In this document: positions 44,861-53,881 of the stretch, piece by piece
Numbering within the stretch: the first letter of the stretch is position 1
Layout: the number at the start of each line of letters is the position of its first letter
Assembly (NCBI GenBank): GCA_965602035.1
Contig: OZ271919.1
Location: 806,001 to 870,000, forward strand
Direction: 5' to 3'
Length of the DNA: 64,000 nt
From: Natronospirillum sp965602035
GTDB taxonomy: Bacteria; Pseudomonadota; Gammaproteobacteria; Pseudomonadales; Natronospirillaceae
Made by a program: the position numbers and the translations under genes
The notes under the pieces: generated by a model
The model's input: only the letters and a program-made list of their open reading frames with translations
Told to the model about the DNA's origin: nothing
The model's database searches: none

Positions 44861-46339
44861 TCAGACCAGTTGGCAGACACGAAGGACTTCCTCAATTGAT
44901 GTATCCCCCGCCAACACCTTGCGCCGACCGTCGGCGACCATATCGAGACTGTGTTGGCGCGCCAGGCGGAGCAGTTCCTGCTCACCGGCTTCGTCGTGTA
45001 TTGCTGTGCGCAATGCATCGTCGACGGTAATCAGTTCGTACAGACCGGTTCGGCCGCGGTAACCGGTCTGATTGCAATGGTCACAGCCGACGGCCCGATA
45101 GAGGCGCCCCGGCGTATCCGCAGCCAGGTGAAGGAACTCCCGTTCCGCCTGATCCGGGTCATCCGGCGTACGACAGCGCGGACATAACACGCGCACGAGC
45201 CGTTGCGCCAACACACCGAGCAGGCTGGATGACAGCAGAAATGGCTCTACCCCCATATCCTGCAGGCGTGTGATCGCTCCGACCGCCGAATTGGTGTGCA
45301 GCGTGCTCAGCACCAGATGGCCGGTCAGACTGGCCTGAACCGCGATATCAACGGTTTCCCGGTCGCGGATCTCGCCGATCATTACAACATCCGGGTCCTG
45401 GCGCAGGATCGCCCGCAGTCCACGCGCAAAGGTCATGTCGATGCGGGGGTTAACCTGGGTCTGTCCAATCCCCGGCAGGCTGTATTCAACCGGGTCTTCC
45501 ACCGTCATGATGTTGCGCTCTGCCGAATTCAGGTGATCCAGGCCGGCATACAGCGTCGTGGTCTTACCGGAGCCGGTCGGCCCGGTGACCAGTAATATAC
45601 CGTGCGGCTGATCGATCAGATGGCGCAGCCGGGCTTCATCGTCCGGGGCCATTCCCAGGTTGGCGAGGGTCATGCGCCCGGCCGCCTTGTCCAGCAGGCG
45701 CAGGACCACCCGTTCGCCATGACTGGAAGGCAGCGTTGACACCCGGACATCCACTTCGCGTCCGGCGATGCGCAGAGAGATACGCCCATCCTGCGGCAGC
45801 CGCTTTTCTGCGATGTCCAGGCGTGCCATAACCTTGATCCGCGACACGAGCAGCGGCGCCAGCGCCCGTTTGGGCTGCAGCACTTCACGCAGTACCCCGT
45901 CGACCCGGAACCGAACAATCAGCCGTTGCTCAAAGGTTTCGATATGCACATCCGATGCGCCTTCCCGGAGTGCTTCGGTGAGAATGGCATTGATCAGGCG
46001 GACGATAGGCGCATCGTCCTGCTGGTCCATCAGGTCTTCCGTTTCCGGCACCGATTCAGCCAGGCTGAGGAGGTCCAGTTCGGAAAAGTCCTCGGCCGCC
46101 TGCATCTGGTTCTCCGGTGCGCTGGCCTGGTAGTGGCTGGCCAGTACCCGGGCGAATTCATCGTCAGAAATTTCCTGCAGGGGCAGCTGGCATCCGGCAA
46201 TACGGGTTGCCTCCTGCATGGCAAAATCCGGCGTGGCCGGCGTCATCACCAGTTCCAGACCGCCATTTCCCGCCGCCCGGATCAGCACACCGTAGCGCCG
46301 GGCATACGTAAAAGGCAATGTGTCCGATACTGCATTCAT
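44861..46339 (-). CDS. gspE: Type II secretion system ATPase GspE
   Basis: A 492-residue hexameric ATPase powering pseudopilus assembly. An N-terminal GspL-binding domain (about 1-110) precedes the motor: Walker A GPTGSGKTTTLYAGLD, Asp box MTVEDPVEY, Walker B VMIGEIRDRET, and a zinc module with CPRC and CDHC pairs. The gene lies 25 bases after the hybrid-kinase-like gene, and gspF follows immediately. Confidence 0.97.
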   Translation of the reverse strand: MNAVSDTLPFTYARRYGVLIRAAGNGGLELVMTPATPDFAMQEATRIAGCQLPLQEISDDEFARVLASHYQASAPENQMQAAEDFSELDLLSLAESVPETEDLMDQQDDAPIVRLINAILTEALREGASDVHIETFEQRLIVRFRVDGVLREVLQPKRALAPLLVSRIKVMARLDIAEKRLPQDGRISLRIAGREVDVRVSTLPSSHGERVVLRLLDKAAGRMTLANLGMAPDDEARLRHLIDQPHGILLVTGPTGSGKTTTLYAGLDHLNSAERNIMTVEDPVEYSLPGIGQTQVNPRIDMTFARGLRAILRQDPDVVMIGEIRDRETVDIAVQASLTGHLVLSTLHTNSAVGAITRLQDMGVEPFLLSSSLLGVLAQRLVRVLCPRCRTPDDPDQAEREFLHLAADTPGRLYRAVGCDHCNQTGYRGRTGLYELITVDDALRTAIHDEAGEQELLRLARQHSLDMVADGRRKVLAGDTSIEEVLRVCQLV

Positions 46340-46364
46340 AGCGCCCTACCCTCCGAACGACCTG

Positions 46365-48554
46365 TCAGCCGACATGCCGCTGCAAGGTTTCTGCCACCTG
46401 CGACAGGTCCAATGGCTTGACCAGAATATCATCCATTCCTGCGGACAGGCAGTTGCGCTCCACCACTGGCTCGCGCGAGCTCGTGATCCCGAGAATGGTG
46501 ACCGGTTCACCGCCTTCGGCACGCTCATCATTGCGCAGTAATGCCACGGCTTCATGACCGGACATGTCAGACAATTCCTGGTCAATCCACACCATGTCAA
46601 AACTCTGGTCACGGTACTTCTCCAGGGCCTCAGCGCCAGTGCGGGCCAGCTCGACAGTGACACCGAAACGCTGCAGGAGCTTGCGCGCCACGGTAGCGTT
46701 TACCGGAGTATCCTCTGCCACCAGCACGCGTAAGCCTGACAACTGGGCGGCCAGGTCTTCGATATCCGCTTCATTTTCCTGATCCACCGGCTTTTTCAGC
46801 AGCCACCGATGCAGCGTGCGTCTCGGGATCGGTTTGTTCAGTATCTGCTCCGCGGGGAACAGCTCAGACAGCTCACTGCGATGCCGCGCGGACGCCAGCA
46901 GCAATACCCGGGGCGCCGACGCCATTCCGGCCAGTTGTTTCTGCAGCAGCGCCAGTGCTTCCCGGTGTTCCTCCCGGAACCGGACCGGGACATTGACCAG
47001 GCAGAAATCATTCTCGCTCAGGCCCGACAAATGGCTGTCCGAGTCGTCTGCGGCCAGTGCATCAACGGCGACGGACATTCCCCAGCCCTCGAGCTCACCG
47101 CGGACAGCCCGCTCCCCGTATTCCGGGAACCCGAGCATGAGCGCCTTTTTACCGGCAAAATGGCGGCTCGCTGTGAACGGAGCCGCCGTCTGGGTGGAAG
47201 GCGGTAATGGCAGGTGAATATTCAACTGATACTGGCGCGGTGAATCCGTGCGCAGAACATTCATGCGCAGCCGGCCTTCGGACTGGCGGACAAGCTGTGC
47301 ACTTACGACCAGGCTCAGGCGTGCCAGATCTATCTGTTCCAGCGCCTCAAAGCCGCTTTCCGTGCGCAGAATGGACTGCAGGTCGTCCATCATGGCATCC
47401 GACATATCACCGGTGAAACGAACGCTGACGGCAATGCCATCTTCTTCCTGGCTGGCCTGCACCTTGATGCTTACTTCATCGCCCGAGGCCACATTGACCG
47501 CAAAAGTGATCAGCTGTTTGAACAGTGTGGCGATCTGCCGGGGGCTGCCGTTCACCCGCTCCGGCATGCCCGGCTTGACGATATAACTGAGCTCCAGCCC
47601 GTGTTCATGGGCCACGGGACCCAGCCCCTCAAGCACGGTTTCCAGGTGGTGTGCAATCTTGAACACCTTGGTTTCGTCACCGATCATGTGCCCTTTCACC
47701 CGCACATAGGTGTCGAAGTCGTCGACCAGGTCCGCGAGGTCATTGGCACTGCGTGACGCCACCGCCACAAGTTTGCTCTCCTCGCGCGGCAACTGGCTGC
47801 CGGACAGAATACTCAGCATGCCCAGCACGCCGTTCAGCGGGGTTCTGATCAGCGCCGTCAGGTTGGCCATGAACCGGTCATTGTCACCGGCGCGCAGCGC
47901 CATTCGATGCTCTGACGCCGATACCCGGCCCAGTTCCAGTTCCAGACGCTCGTTGTTTTCGACGGTTGCCCAGTACTGGTTGGTTACGCGCAGGCCGACC
48001 CGGCGCATGAACACATAAAAAAGCAGAACCCCCAGCCCCAGGCTGCTGTATTCCGGCTCAAACATGAGCAGTCCGGCAATACCCGGCGGTATCAGCATGA
48101 GACGGTTATACCAGTCCGCCATCTGCGGATAAGGCGCGAAGATATAGATATGCGTGGCTGCAACTGCCGTGGTGTAGATCCAGATGAAAGTCAGCGAGGC
48201 ATCATAGCCCGGCAGGACGATCGTCATCACCAGGAACACGGACCAGGCGCCCGCTCCGGCCAGTGTCGCCATGCCGTACCAGTGCCGCCAGCGCTGGGGC
48301 CCACGACCGTAAAGGGTATTGAACCGGATCAGGAAATGAAGGCGCCAGACCGCCACCAGAAACAGGACAAGCCCCACGCTGTAGCTCTGCACCGGCGACA
48401 ACGCGTTGAACCCCATGAGCCATTCGACGAACACGAATACGATCAGGTGGCCGAAAACACTGAACCGCCCGTGGCGCGAGATATCGTAGTCGATCTGCCG
48501 CAGCAGACTGCGCTTTTTCCGGACACTGTCGGGAGGCAGATAACCCCACTGCAT
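46365..48554 (-). CDS. Membrane hybrid histidine kinase-like protein with a degenerate kinase core
   Basis: A 729-residue protein built like BarA/GacS-type hybrids. It has about six N-terminal membrane helices (residues 30-190), a coiled linker, an H-box region reading FMANLTALIRTPLNGVLGM (Ala at residue 234 where the phosphoacceptor His belongs), an ATPase-like region without the N-box Asn (QLITFAVNVAS) or a DxGxG loop, a degraded receiver-like segment (about 480-600), and a final receiver with intact Asp658 (IDQELSDMSG) and Lys713 (VKP). It should therefore not autophosphorylate. It may be a pseudokinase or scaffold, or a target of another kinase. It lies between holB and gspE, in the same direction with small gaps. 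Confidence 0.85.
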   Translation of the reverse strand: MQWGYLPPDSVRKKRSLLRQIDYDISRHGRFSVFGHLIVFVFVEWLMGFNALSPVQSYSVGLVLFLVAVWRLHFLIRFNTLYGRGPQRWRHWYGMATLAGAGAWSVFLVMTIVLPGYDASLTFIWIYTTAVAATHIYIFAPYPQMADWYNRLMLIPPGIAGLLMFEPEYSSLGLGVLLFYVFMRRVGLRVTNQYWATVENNERLELELGRVSASEHRMALRAGDNDRFMANLTALIRTPLNGVLGMLSILSGSQLPREESKLVAVASRSANDLADLVDDFDTYVRVKGHMIGDETKVFKIAHHLETVLEGLGPVAHEHGLELSYIVKPGMPERVNGSPRQIATLFKQLITFAVNVASGDEVSIKVQASQEEDGIAVSVRFTGDMSDAMMDDLQSILRTESGFEALEQIDLARLSLVVSAQLVRQSEGRLRMNVLRTDSPRQYQLNIHLPLPPSTQTAAPFTASRHFAGKKALMLGFPEYGERAVRGELEGWGMSVAVDALAADDSDSHLSGLSENDFCLVNVPVRFREEHREALALLQKQLAGMASAPRVLLLASARHRSELSELFPAEQILNKPIPRRTLHRWLLKKPVDQENEADIEDLAAQLSGLRVLVAEDTPVNATVARKLLQRFGVTVELARTGAEALEKYRDQSFDMVWIDQELSDMSGHEAVALLRNDERAEGGEPVTILGITSSREPVVERNCLSAGMDDILVKPLDLSQVAETLQRHVG

Positions 48555-48577
48555 AACTGGCTACCCTCTCTGCGGTC

Positions 48578-49621
48578 TCAGACCGGCCCGGACGACCGGG
48601 ACGGTATCGATGGATAGCGGTGCGCCAGCCGGGCTGTTTCCAGCAGAAATGTTTCCAGCAACGCGCGCCACTGCAAGTGTGCATCAGACCGTTCTGCCGC
48701 CTGTAAACGGTCGAGACGGTCATACAGTGTGATCCAGAAGCGAGGTTCTGTATAGCGCTGCAGCAGTTCCCTGAGCGCACTCACGTTTTCTGCCGACGGG
48801 GACTCTTCCGTATCCGGCAGCTGCCGCAACGACGACCACCGGCAGGCTTCATGCAAGAGGTTGTCCCAGGTACGGAGGAGATATTCGGCCGGCAGGTCCA
48901 GCAGCGGACCAACCCCCGTCAGGTAGGGGTCTGGATGACTGAGATGGCGCACCAGTGCACCCACTGCCTGTTCACGATTACTCGCCAGACCGGACCCCGC
49001 ATCGGCCAGAGCCTGCCAGGGTTCTCCGAACGCGAGCGGCAGCAGGTGTTCGGCTTCCCTGGCTTCAACCCCCTGACTCACCAGCCACTGCAGTGCCTCC
49101 GGCTGATCCGGCAGCGGCAGGCGCCAGATCTGCAGCCGGCTGCGCAGCGTCGGCAGTAGCCGGGCAACCGAACGCACCTCCAGTATCAGAACCGTGCCCG
49201 CCGGTGGTTCCTCGAGCAATTTCAAGAGCGCGTTGGACGCGGCTGTATTCAGTCGCTCCGCGCGGCTCAGCCAGATCACCTTGTGCGCTCCCGTCTGGCG
49301 AGTCCCCTGAGCAAATTCGATCAGCTCCCGCACCGGAGCGACACGGATCTGTTCGCCCTTACCCTCCGGGCCAGCCTGTCTCGTATCGGGGTGTGTCCCC
49401 GCTGCCAGCAGGCGACAACTGCGACAGTCACCACAGGCCCCACCAGCGCGCGGCGTCAGGCAGAGCAGACTGGCCTGAACCCAGCCGGAGAAATGATCGC
49501 CGCCCCGTCCGTGACCGCCGGCTATTCCCAGCGCATGCGGCAATTGATCGCTGTCCCGCAGTCGACCGAGCTGTGCTTTGATATCATCAAACCAGGGTGG
49601 CAATTCCGGGATCAGGGACAC
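48578..49621 (-). CDS. holB: DNA polymerase III delta' subunit
   Basis: A 347-residue clamp-loader subunit, the stator of the complex with DnaX and HolA. The expected region CGDCRSCRLLAAGTHPD carries the zinc-binding Cys set, and the AAA+ P-loop is degenerate (GGHGRGGD), as normal for delta'. The sensor motif usually written SRC is SRL here (TLRSRLQIW). The C-terminal helical domain is present. It overlaps tmk by ten bases. Confidence 0.92.
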   Translation of the reverse strand: MSLIPELPPWFDDIKAQLGRLRDSDQLPHALGIAGGHGRGGDHFSGWVQASLLCLTPRAGGACGDCRSCRLLAAGTHPDTRQAGPEGKGEQIRVAPVRELIEFAQGTRQTGAHKVIWLSRAERLNTAASNALLKLLEEPPAGTVLILEVRSVARLLPTLRSRLQIWRLPLPDQPEALQWLVSQGVEAREAEHLLPLAFGEPWQALADAGSGLASNREQAVGALVRHLSHPDPYLTGVGPLLDLPAEYLLRTWDNLLHEACRWSSLRQLPDTEESPSAENVSALRELLQRYTEPRFWITLYDRLDRLQAAERSDAHLQWRALLETFLLETARLAHRYPSIPSRSSGPV

Positions 49622-50295
49622 AATGCCTCCAGCTCACTCGCAATCTGCGCCTGCACCCGTTCGAGGCTCTGCGTTGCATCGAGCACCCGAAACCGGTCGG
49701 GGTCGGCGTCGGCCCGTTCCAGGTAACGGGCGCGGGCCCGCTCGAAAAACACCAGTTGCTCCTGTTCAAAGCGGTCAAGTGCGCCCCGCGCACGGGCGCG
49801 CGCAAGCCCGATTTCCACCGGCGCATCCAGCAGGAATGTTCGATCCGGTTGCAGGCCACGTTGAGTCAATTGTTCCAACTGGCCAATGAGTTCCGGTTCA
49901 AGACCCCGCCCGGCCCCCTGATAGGCATAGGTGGCATCGGTGAAGCGGTCGCAGAGCACCCAGGTACCCGCCCGAAGCGCCGGTTCAATTTTTTCCTGCA
50001 GGTGCTGCGCGCGCGCGGCGAAGACCAGCAACAATTCACACAGAGGAGCCATTGATTCGGTACGCGGCGACAACAGCAGGCCGCGGATTTCCTCGGCCAG
50101 AGGCGTGCCGCCCGGCTCCCTGGTCTCGATAAAGGGTATGCGCCGGGCGTTCAGCCAGTCAGCAACAAACTGGTGGTTTACCGTTTTGCCCACACCCTCC
50201 AGGCCTTCCAGTGTCAGAAAGCGGCCACGGGGTGTATGGCCACGGGGTGTATGGCCACGGGGTGTACGGCCGCCGGCAGCCGCGCTGGCGCTCAT
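49612..50295 (-). CDS. tmk: Thymidylate kinase with repeat-bearing N-terminus
   Basis: A 227-residue enzyme that makes dTDP from dTMP. P-loop: EGLEGVGKTVN; DR motif: VLCDRFTDATYAYQGAGRG; lid region: RARARGALDRFE. The N-terminus has a 25-residue extension with three copies of the five-residue unit Gly-His-Thr-Pro-Arg, encoded by a 15-base tandem repeat, before the conserved GRFLTLEGLEG. It overlaps mltG by four bases (ATGA) and holB by ten. Confidence 0.95.
   Translation of the reverse strand: MSASAAAGGRTPRGHTPRGHTPRGRFLTLEGLEGVGKTVNHQFVADWLNARRIPFIETREPGGTPLAEEIRGLLLSPRTESMAPLCELLLVFAARAQHLQEKIEPALRAGTWVLCDRFTDATYAYQGAGRGLEPELIGQLEQLTQRGLQPDRTFLLDAPVEIGLARARARGALDRFEQEQLVFFERARARYLERADADPDRFRVLDATQSLERVQAQIASELEALCP
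50223..50267. repeat. Three 15-base tandem repeats inside tmk
   Basis: Unit GGCCACGGGGTGTAT is repeated at 50223-50237, 50238-50252 and 50253-50267 (last base C). It is in frame and encodes the GHTPR units near the start of thymidylate kinase on the minus strand. Such short perfect repeats often change copy number by slippage. Confidence 0.95.
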
Positions 50296-51344
50296 GGTGA
50301 CTGCTCCGCGTCCGGTGCGGGCGGTGGTGAGCTGCGGTAATCCTCACGGCGCCGCAACTGATATTCGCGAACGGCCGCGTTGTGCTCGCGCAGCGTGCGC
50401 GAAAACACATGTGTACCATCGCCCCGTGCCACGAAATAGAGAGTATCCCCGGGCTCCGGGTTCAGTGCCGCTTCAATGGCACCCTCGCCCGGCATGGCGA
50501 TCGGCGTGGGCGGCAGCCCGTCGATCTGATACGTATTGTAGGGCGTCCAGTTTTCCAGGTCGCGACGGGACAGCGTGCCGTCGTAGTCGTCCCCGAGACC
50601 ATAGATGATGGTCGGGTCTGTCTGCAGTCGCATGCCGCGCTCAAGGCGGCGGGTAAAGACGCCGGCAATTTCACCGCGCTCCCAGGCGGCGCCGGTTTCC
50701 CGCTCGATCAATGACGCCAGTATCAGCGCTTCGTAGGGTGTATTGGCAGCGGTACGTTCAGACCGCGACGCCCAGGCTTCATCAAGTCGAATCCGCATCT
50801 GTTCGTGGGCTCTTTCCAGCAATGCCAGATCGGTCGTGCCGCGCTGAAAAAAATAGGTACTGGGGAACAACCAGCCCTCGGGGTGATCCTGCGCCAACCC
50901 GAGCGCGGAAGCGACGTCGGCATCCGTCAGTTCAGGCAGTGTCTGGGTGACCGTATCCAGGTCACCGAGAATCCGCCGCCACTCGGAGAAGGTCGAGCCT
51001 TCCACAAAGGTGACCCGATACTGCACGCTTTCTCCGGAGCGCAGCAAGGCCAGCAGCGCATCGACCGAAAGGCCCGGGGCAATGGCATATTCTCCCGCCC
51101 GCACGGCTGTCTGCCCGCTCACCCTGCCCCACAGATACAGAAAGTCCGGGTGGGGGTAAACGCCGGCATCAGACAGCGTTTCCACGGTCTGCCGAAAGCT
51201 GTACCCGCGGGGTATATTGACCACGGTCTGCTCAGTATTGACGGTTGGCGTTCGATACAGTGAATACGCCCAGCCGCCAACACCCGCAATGGCCAGAACC
51301 GCCAGAATTCCCGTTATGGCCAGCAGTCGCCTGAGCCGCTTCAT
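50292..51344 (-). CDS. mltG: Endolytic peptidoglycan transglycosylase MltG
   Basis: A 350-residue membrane-anchored enzyme that cuts nascent glycan strands. N-terminal helix at about residues 8-28, a LysM-like subdomain, then the YceG domain with the catalytic Glu in ILASLIERETG and the motif GLPPTPIAMPGEGAIEAALNP. It overlaps fabF upstream and tmk downstream by four bases each. In many relatives pabC lies between fabF and mltG; it is absent here. Confidence 0.96.
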   Translation of the reverse strand: MKRLRRLLAITGILAVLAIAGVGGWAYSLYRTPTVNTEQTVVNIPRGYSFRQTVETLSDAGVYPHPDFLYLWGRVSGQTAVRAGEYAIAPGLSVDALLALLRSGESVQYRVTFVEGSTFSEWRRILGDLDTVTQTLPELTDADVASALGLAQDHPEGWLFPSTYFFQRGTTDLALLERAHEQMRIRLDEAWASRSERTAANTPYEALILASLIERETGAAWERGEIAGVFTRRLERGMRLQTDPTIIYGLGDDYDGTLSRRDLENWTPYNTYQIDGLPPTPIAMPGEGAIEAALNPEPGDTLYFVARGDGTHVFSRTLREHNAAVREYQLRRREDYRSSPPPAPDAEQSP

Positions 51345-52585
51345 TCACTTAACTGACTGAAAACCAGCGTACCGTTGGTACCTCCAAACCCGAAGGAGTT
51401 GCTCATCGCGTGGCGAATCGGCATCTCCCGGGCCCCGTCGGCTATGTAATCGAGGTCACAGCCGTCGTCCGGATTGTCCAGATTGATGGTGGGCGGCGCC
51501 ACCTGGTCACGGATTGCCAACACAGTGAAGATAGCCTCTACAGCGCCGGCGGCACCAAGCAGGTGGCCAATCATGGATTTGGTCGAGCTCATCCGGATCG
51601 ACTGCCACTGCTCACCGTAAAGGGATTTTGCGGCGGCACTCTCCGCACGATCCCCGTTGGGCGTGGACGTACCGTGAGCGTTGATATAATCGATCTCGGT
51701 CGCCTGCAGGCCGGCATCCTGAATGGCATTGGCCATGGAAGCGGCAGCCCCGGCTCCGTCCTCCGGTGGCGAGGTCATATGGTAGGCATCGCCACTCATG
51801 CCGAAACCGGTCACTTCGGCATAGATGCGGGCACCACGCGCTTTCGCCTGCTCGTACTCCTCGAGTACCACCACACCGGCGCCGTCTGACAGCACGAAGC
51901 CATCGCGATCACGATCCCAGGGGCGGCTTGCCTTTTCCGGCTCATCGTTGCGGCCGGACAACGCCCGTGCAGCGGCAAACCCACCAATGCCCAGCGGTGT
52001 CGACGCATACTCCGCGCCACCCGCTACCATGGCGTCCGCATCGCCATAGGCGATGGTACGGGCCGCATAGCCAATCGAGTGACTTCCGGTGGTGCAGGCC
52101 GTTGTAATGGCAATATTGGGGCCTTTCATGCCGTAGCGGATAGACAGATTCCCGGCAATCATGTTGATGATGGCCGCCGGAATGAAGAATGGAGAAATCC
52201 GCCGCGGACCACTGTTATTCAGCGTATCATGATTGCGCTCAATGGTTTCCAGCCCACCAATACCTGAACCGATCGAGCAGCCGATCCGTCCGGCGTTGGC
52301 TGCCGTCACGGTCAGCCCGGAGTCCGCAATCGCCTGGATACCCGCAGCGATGCCATACTGGATGAACATATCCATCTTCTTGGCGTCCTTCCGGTCAATG
52401 TAATCGGCGGCATCGAACCCGCTGACCCGACCACAGAAACGGGTGCTGAAGGCGCTGGCATCAAAATGATCGATTGGCTTAATGCCACTGCGGCCGGCCA
52501 GAATACCGGCCCAGGTATCATCAACACTGGCCCCCAGGGGTGACAGCATTCCGAGACCTGTTACCACCACGCGACGACGTGACAT
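51341..52585 (-). CDS. fabF: 3-oxoacyl-ACP synthase II
   Basis: A 414-residue condensing enzyme for chain elongation. The Cys-His-His triad is visible: TACTTGSHSIG (Cys at about residue 165), NAHGTSTPNGD and SMIGHLLGAAG. It follows acpP across an intergenic hairpin-terminator likely to cut its expression relative to acpP. Confidence 0.97.
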   Translation of the reverse strand: MSRRRVVVTGLGMLSPLGASVDDTWAGILAGRSGIKPIDHFDASAFSTRFCGRVSGFDAADYIDRKDAKKMDMFIQYGIAAGIQAIADSGLTVTAANAGRIGCSIGSGIGGLETIERNHDTLNNSGPRRISPFFIPAAIINMIAGNLSIRYGMKGPNIAITTACTTGSHSIGYAARTIAYGDADAMVAGGAEYASTPLGIGGFAAARALSGRNDEPEKASRPWDRDRDGFVLSDGAGVVVLEEYEQAKARGARIYAEVTGFGMSGDAYHMTSPPEDGAGAAASMANAIQDAGLQATEIDYINAHGTSTPNGDRAESAAAKSLYGEQWQSIRMSSTKSMIGHLLGAAGAVEAIFTVLAIRDQVAPPTINLDNPDDGCDLDYIADGAREMPIRHAMSNSFGFGGTNGTLVFSQLSE

Positions 52586-52670
52586 GTCTATCCCTCTTTC
52601 TCAAGCCTTTCCCGGCCCCGAGTATCGCTGACAGTTCGGGCGCTGCCGATTCTGCCCGTTCAGGCCCGGA

Positions 52671-52708
52671 TAAAAGAAAAGCCGTACTGTGACCCCACAA
52701 TACGGCTT
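52671..52708 (-). terminator. Hairpin terminator/attenuator between acpP and fabF
   Basis: On the minus strand AAGCCGTA and TACGGCTT (52701-52708 with 52679-52686) pair, with an inner TGTG/CACA, and are followed by TTTTCTTTTA. It would end some acpP transcripts while letting others continue into fabF, a common way to keep ACP abundant. Confidence 0.82.
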
Positions 52709-52736
52709 CCGTGAATTCTGACGCAGCCCTGCGTGA

Positions 52737-52973
52737 TTACTGCAAGTGCGCGTTGATGTAGTCGATGGCGTCCTGGACAGAAGTCAGTTTTTCCGCTTCT
52801 TCGTCCGGAATTTCCGTTTCAAACTCTTCTTCCAATGCCATGACCAGTTCAACGGTGTCCAGTGAATCCGCGCCCAGATCATCTACAAATGAAGCCTGTG
52901 GGGTAACGTCTTCTTCTTTGGCGCCCAGTTGCTCGCAGACGATCTTTTTGACGCGTTCTTCAACAGTACTCAT
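52737..52973 (-). CDS. acpP: Acyl carrier protein
   Basis: A 78-residue acidic carrier. Ser37 in DLGADSLDTVEL receives 4'-phosphopantetheine. Sequence MSTVEERVKKIVCEQLG is typical. It lies between fabG and fabF. A perfect TATAAT (52989-52994 on the minus strand) lies just upstream, with only a fair -35, so it may also have its own promoter. Confidence 0.98.
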   Translation of the reverse strand: MSTVEERVKKIVCEQLGAKEEDVTPQASFVDDLGADSLDTVELVMALEEEFETEIPDEEAEKLTSVQDAIDYINAHLQ

Positions 52974-52988
52974 GTCATGCTCCCTAGA

Positions 52989-52994
52989 ATTATA
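52989..52994 (-). promoter_or_regulatory. Candidate -10 element for acpP
   Basis: TATAAT on the minus strand, 15 bases before the acpP ATG, with a CTAGCA 16 bases further upstream as a weak -35. The expected start point is very close to the GGGAG ribosome site, so this may not be the main promoter. Confidence 0.35.
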
Positions 52995-53093
52995 AGCACC
53001 TCAAATCAGATGCTAGTGTATTAAATGCGGCGAAGCCGCGGCAAGTAAAAAAACCCTTGCAGAAATTTCACTAACGACGCGCAATCGCGAACG

Positions 53094-53849
53094 TCAGCCC
53101 ATATACATACCGCCGTTGACGTGCAGAGTGTGTCCGGTGATATAACCGGCATCCTCACTGGCCAGAAACGCGACGGCACGGGCCACTTCATCCGCGCTGC
53201 CCAGCCGGTTCAGCGGTACCTGTTCGAGTATTTTCGTGCGCTGCGCTGCCGGCAGCTCGTCGGTCATATCCGTTTCTATGAATCCGGGCGCCACCGCATT
53301 AACGGTAATGTTCCGCGCCGCGACTTCGCGTGCCAGAGACCGGGTAAACCCTTCGATACCGGCCTTTGACGCACCGTAATTGACCTGTCCTGCATTCCCC
53401 AGCGAGCCTATCACCGAGCTGACGTTAATGATACGGCCCCAGCGGGATTTCATCAGCCCCTTGATACAGCCACGCACGACACGGAAGCCGGCGCTCAGAT
53501 TGGTATCAATCACCACGTCCCACTCTTCATCCTTCATGCGCATGAACAGGTTGTCCCGGGTTACACCGGCGTTGTTCACAATAATCTCCGGATCGCCCAG
53601 CGAATCGCGGATCGATGCAAGACCGGCAGCGATGCTGTCCGCATCAGTGACATTCATGACGACACCGATGCCGTCTCCCAGGCCAGCAAGCCGGTCGGAA
53701 ATGGCTGCCGCACCGGCTTCCGATGTGGCGGTACCGGCGACCCGGTAACCGAGCCCCGTCAGGTGATCGGCAATTGCCCTGCCTATTCCCCGACTGGCGC
53801 CGGTGACCAATACAACCCTGTTGCTGTTCTGTTCGTCTGTTGTTGCCAT
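53094..53849 (-). CDS. fabG: 3-oxoacyl-ACP reductase FabG
   Basis: A 251-residue short-chain dehydrogenase. TGASRGIGRAIA binds NADPH, NNAG is present, the catalytic Ser lies in NVSSVIGSLGNAGQ, and YGASKAG is the Tyr-x3-Lys. The start ATG at 53849 (MATTDEQNSN) follows a GGAAGG site; a longer frame overlapping fabD is rejected. Confidence 0.97.
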   Translation of the reverse strand: MATTDEQNSNRVVLVTGASRGIGRAIADHLTGLGYRVAGTATSEAGAAAISDRLAGLGDGIGVVMNVTDADSIAAGLASIRDSLGDPEIIVNNAGVTRDNLFMRMKDEEWDVVIDTNLSAGFRVVRGCIKGLMKSRWGRIINVSSVIGSLGNAGQVNYGASKAGIEGFTRSLAREVAARNITVNAVAPGFIETDMTDELPAAQRTKILEQVPLNRLGSADEVARAVAFLASEDAGYITGHTLHVNGGMYMG

Positions 53850-53881
53850 AGTCTGCCTTCCGAACCGTTCAGTTTTAACCG

